NCBI GenBank assembly: GCA_030728245.1
Contig: JANQZX010000011.1
Span: forward strand, 1-36,071
Source: Saprospiraceae bacterium
GTDB taxonomy: Bacteria; Bacteroidota; Bacteroidia; Chitinophagales; Saprospiraceae
Direction: 5' to 3'
DNA: 36,071 nucleotides
Position 1 is the first letter of the stretch, and each line of letters begins with the position of its first letter. Positions 33,294 to 36,071 of this stretch are shown in pieces. Both the position numbers and the translations under genes were made by a program. The notes under the pieces were generated by a model, which was given only the letters and a program-made list of their open reading frames with translations, had not been told where the DNA came from and ran no database searches.

Positions 33294-36071
33294 ATGAAAT
33301 TTATGCGATTTACACTCACAGGATTTATGCTTCTTATTACCATGGCAATGACTGCCCAGACCATGGTAAAGGGAGTAGTCACTTCTGCTGACGACGGGGA
33401 GCCACTTATCGGCGTTACCGTTTTAGTGAAGGGAACAAGTTCTGGAACAGCTACCGATCTGGATGGCAAATTCGAATTAATGGCCAACACGTCCAAAGAT
33501 GTGTTAACTTTCAGTTACACTGGTTTCACAGCGAAGGATGTGGCACTGAATGGTCAGACCATGTTGGAAGTTACCCTCGATGTTTCAGCCGCTCTACTTG
33601 ACGAGGTGATTGTCACTGCTTTTGGCGAGTCAACCAGAGAGAAGTTTACAGGTTCTGCTGCCACTGTAGGTGCTGAGCAAATAGCGCGTCGTCCAATCAC
33701 GAACATCAGTCAGGCTATTGCTGGTTCAGGCCCTGGTATTCAGGCAACGATTGGTGGTGGTCAACCTGGTTCCACTCCTGCCATTAGAATCAGAGGCTTC
33801 GGATCTATTTCTGGTTCAAATTCACCATTATACGTAGTGGATGGCATTCCTTATGATGCCAGTATCGCTAACCTTAATCCTGATGATATTGAGAATATCA
33901 CCATTTTAAAGGATGCCGCTTCTACCTCCTTATACGGTTCCAGAGCCGCCAACGGGGTGATTATGGTTACCACTAAGAAAGGATCAAAGGGAAGTGGAAA
34001 GGTTAATATAAAATACACCAGAGGTACTTCTCAGCGTGGTTTACCTGAATATGACCGCCTCGACGCTGCTCAGTACTATCCAATGATGTGGGAGTCTTAC
34101 AGAAATAGCTTAATGTCAAGAACGTCTAATCCTCTTTCTTTAACCGCAGCCAGTGCCGATGCATCAAGAAGAATTGTAGGTTTATTAGGCTACAATGCTT
34201 ACAATGTTCCCGCAGGTGAGTTGGTAGGTACCGATGGGGTACTAAATCCATCTGCTCAATTAATCTTTAAGCCAGAAGACTTGAACTGGGAAACACCATT
34301 AATCAGACAAGGTGTTCGTAATGAATTAAATGCCAACTTTAGTGGAGGAGACAATAATTCAAATTATTTTGCCTCTTTTGGTTATCTGGAAGATAAAGGT
34401 TTCTTAATTCGTTCCGATTACAAGCGTTATAATGCGCGATTACAGTATAATAATAAGGTTAAGTCCTGGTTGTCAACCGGCTTAAATATGGCCTATACCA
34501 ATACTTTCTCCAATCAGGCTGACGCCGGCGGAAATTCATCTTTTGTTAATCCATTTTTCTTCTCAAGAGGAATGGGGCCTATTTATCCAGTGTATGCTTA
34601 TGATCCTAAAAATCCTGGTCAATATTTATTGGACGGAAATGGCGAACGTCAGTATGATTTTGGAAATATGAATGCGCTTGGACTCCCTAACCGCCCTCAA
34701 TATGGTGGTAGACACGCTGTTGCAGAAACAGAACTAAATGAAAATTTCTTCCGCAGAAATTTATTTAGTGGTCGTACCTACGCAGAAGTATCTTTTTTGA
34801 AAAATTTCAAATTTAAAGTAAATGTTGGTGCCGATTATACCAACGTCAATAATAATACCTACGGAAACCCTATCATTGGTGATGGTGCTCCTGCAGGTAG
34901 AGCAACGGCTGAATTCACCAATCAATTAACGCTGAATATCAATCAGCAATTAACTTACAAGAAACAAATAGGTGCTCATAATATCGATTTCCTTTTGGGT
35001 CATGAAAATTATGATTATCGCGACAATTATCTTACTGGTTCTCGTTCACAACAGATTTTGGACGGAAATATTGAGTTAGTGAATTTTACTACTACGACAA
35101 ATCTAAATTCTGGCGCCGATTTTAATCGTCAGGAGGGTTATTTCTCCCGTTTGAATTATGATTACGACAACAAATACTTCCTTACCTTATCAGCAAGAAG
35201 AGATGGTAGCAGCCGTTTTTATCAAGACGTTCGTTGGGGTAATTTCTTTGGTGCAAGTGCTGCATGGCAATTACACAGCGAAAACTTTATGAAAGATATT
35301 AAGTTCATCAACAATCTTAAATTGAGAGCTTCTTATGGACAAACAGGTAATAACGCAGGCATTGGTTTCTATGCATGGCAACCCTTGTATAACCTAGGTT
35401 GGAATAATGCGAACGAAGCGGGTATTATTCAGGGAAGTCTTGGAAATACAGCGTTGAGCTGGGAGTCAAATAACCAGTTTGATGCAGCCTTAGAATTTGG
35501 TATTTTGAAAAATAGAATTTCAGGGGTAATAGAGGTGTTCAATCGTGAATCTGATGACCTTTTATTCGCTGTTCCATTACCACTATCTACAGGAGTTGCC
35601 TCACAAACAAGAAACATTGGTGCCATGTTTAACCGAGGTATAGAGCTACAAATAGACTTAGTTCCTGTGAGAACGAAAGATTTCAGCTGGACACTAAGCA
35701 TCAATTCTACTACTTACAAAAATGAAATCACCAGAATGCCGGAGAGTAATCCCGAAATAATTTCAGGTACTAAAAAATTAAAAGTTGGAAGCTCATTGTT
35801 CGATTATTGGTTAAGAGAATGGTATGGTGTTGACCCTGCCACAGGAAATGCAGAATATCGCGCAAATAACTTTGTAGCATCAAACTCCAGGATTAATGAA
35901 AAGGGCGATACTTTGACAACCAGTTTAAATAACGCACGCTTCAGATATAATGGTTCGGCTATTCCTGATTTCACGGGCGGTATAACTAATACTATTGACT
36001 ACAAAGGATTTTCCTTTTCTGTATTATTTATTTACCAGATTGGTGGTTTTATCTATGATGCAAACTATCAA
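33294..36071 (+). CDS. SusC/RagA-family TonB-linked outer-membrane protein (3' end beyond window)
   Basis: The frame is open for 926 codons to the right edge. It starts at 33294 with MKFMRFTLTGFMLL and a signal peptide ending near MTAQT, followed by a carboxypeptidase-D-regulatory-like domain (VKGVVTSADDGEPLIGVTVLV) and the SusC box LDEVIVTAFGESTREKFTGS. The plug has RIRGFGSISGSNSPLYVVDG and LKDAASTSLYGSRAANGVIMV. Many aromatic beta-barrel strands follow. It is only distantly similar to the other SusC in this window, and the box deviates (VTAFGE in place of VVGYG). A susD partner would be expected just past the edge. Ligand unknown. Confidence 0.93.
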   Translation, partial: MKFMRFTLTGFMLLITMAMTAQTMVKGVVTSADDGEPLIGVTVLVKGTSSGTATDLDGKFELMANTSKDVLTFSYTGFTAKDVALNGQTMLEVTLDVSAALLDEVIVTAFGESTREKFTGSAATVGAEQIARRPITNISQAIAGSGPGIQATIGGGQPGSTPAIRIRGFGSISGSNSPLYVVDGIPYDASIANLNPDDIENITILKDAASTSLYGSRAANGVIMVTTKKGSKGSGKVNIKYTRGTSQRGLPEYDRLDAAQYYPMMWESYRNSLMSRTSNPLSLTAASADASRRIVGLLGYNAYNVPAGELVGTDGVLNPSAQLIFKPEDLNWETPLIRQGVRNELNANFSGGDNNSNYFASFGYLEDKGFLIRSDYKRYNARLQYNNKVKSWLSTGLNMAYTNTFSNQADAGGNSSFVNPFFFSRGMGPIYPVYAYDPKNPGQYLLDGNGERQYDFGNMNALGLPNRPQYGGRHAVAETELNENFFRRNLFSGRTYAEVSFLKNFKFKVNVGADYTNVNNNTYGNPIIGDGAPAGRATAEFTNQLTLNINQQLTYKKQIGAHNIDFLLGHENYDYRDNYLTGSRSQQILDGNIELVNFTTTTNLNSGADFNRQEGYFSRLNYDYDNKYFLTLSARRDGSSRFYQDVRWGNFFGASAAWQLHSENFMKDIKFINNLKLRASYGQTGNNAGIGFYAWQPLYNLGWNNANEAGIIQGSLGNTALSWESNNQFDAALEFGILKNRISGVIEVFNRESDDLLFAVPLPLSTGVASQTRNIGAMFNRGIELQIDLVPVRTKDFSWTLSINSTTYKNEITRMPESNPEIISGTKKLKVGSSLFDYWLREWYGVDPATGNAEYRANNFVASNSRINEKGDTLTTSLNNARFRYNGSAIPDFTGGITNTIDYKGFSFSVLFIYQIGGFIYDANYQ

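Overview
The window looks like a chromosomal segment of a Bacteroidota bacterium. The evidence is two SusC/RagA receptors (one followed by SusD/RagB), a FISUMP-domain secreted protein, an ASPIC/UnbV protein with FG-GAP/VCBS repeats, an AT-rich composition, few Shine-Dalgarno sequences, and several TAnnTTTG-like -7 promoter elements. A Saprospiria or Chitinophagia-like lineage is possible, but this is a guess from gene style and not from a marker. No rRNA, tRNA, CRISPR array, transposase or prophage gene was seen.

Layout. 1-74: edge of a dispersed intergenic repeat. 103-7279 (minus): information-processing genes in the transcription order dnaX, a UvrD-type helicase fused to a PD-(D/E)XK nuclease, a class-A-beta-lactamase-like serine hydrolase, and mtaB. 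7384-11275 (plus): glutamine-dependent nadE, a small gene overlapping its stop, ettA, and a 52-codon ORF. 11276-12217: a repeat-rich, gene-poor segment with a 157-bp tandem repeat, inverted copies, a perfect palindrome, and the decayed 3' end of a second dctA. 12218-14566 (minus): FISUMP protein and intact dctA. 14642-24418 (minus): susC, susD, a large ASPIC/UnbV lipoprotein and a vanadium-haloperoxidase/PAP2-like lipoprotein, joined by stop/start overlaps except for a terminator-like hairpin after susD. 24537-25301: SDR dehydrogenase. 25302-25687: truncated AAA ATPase and a 33-bp-spaced iteron trio. 25688-30963 (minus): 5-oxoprolinase followed by an NAD-binding/DUF2867 protein. 31064-33181 (plus): TPR-like protein of unknown function and an FAD amine-oxidase-like protein. 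33294 to the right edge (plus): a second SusC, cut by the window.

How genes work together. The susC-susD-UnbV-PAP2 block reads as one outer-envelope unit: a TonB-dependent transporter, its SusD surface lipoprotein, a surface beta-propeller-type protein and a lipid-anchored vanadate-type enzyme. The hairpin after susD could let the cell make more SusCD than the two downstream proteins. dctA lies just downstream and would import C4-dicarboxylates.

The most striking regulatory signal is in dnaX. An A10-G run carries the in-frame heptamer A-AAA-AAG at the end of the clamp-loader core. Slipping into either other frame meets a stop within two or six codons, so the gene probably makes both tau (563 aa) and a gamma of about 382 aa.
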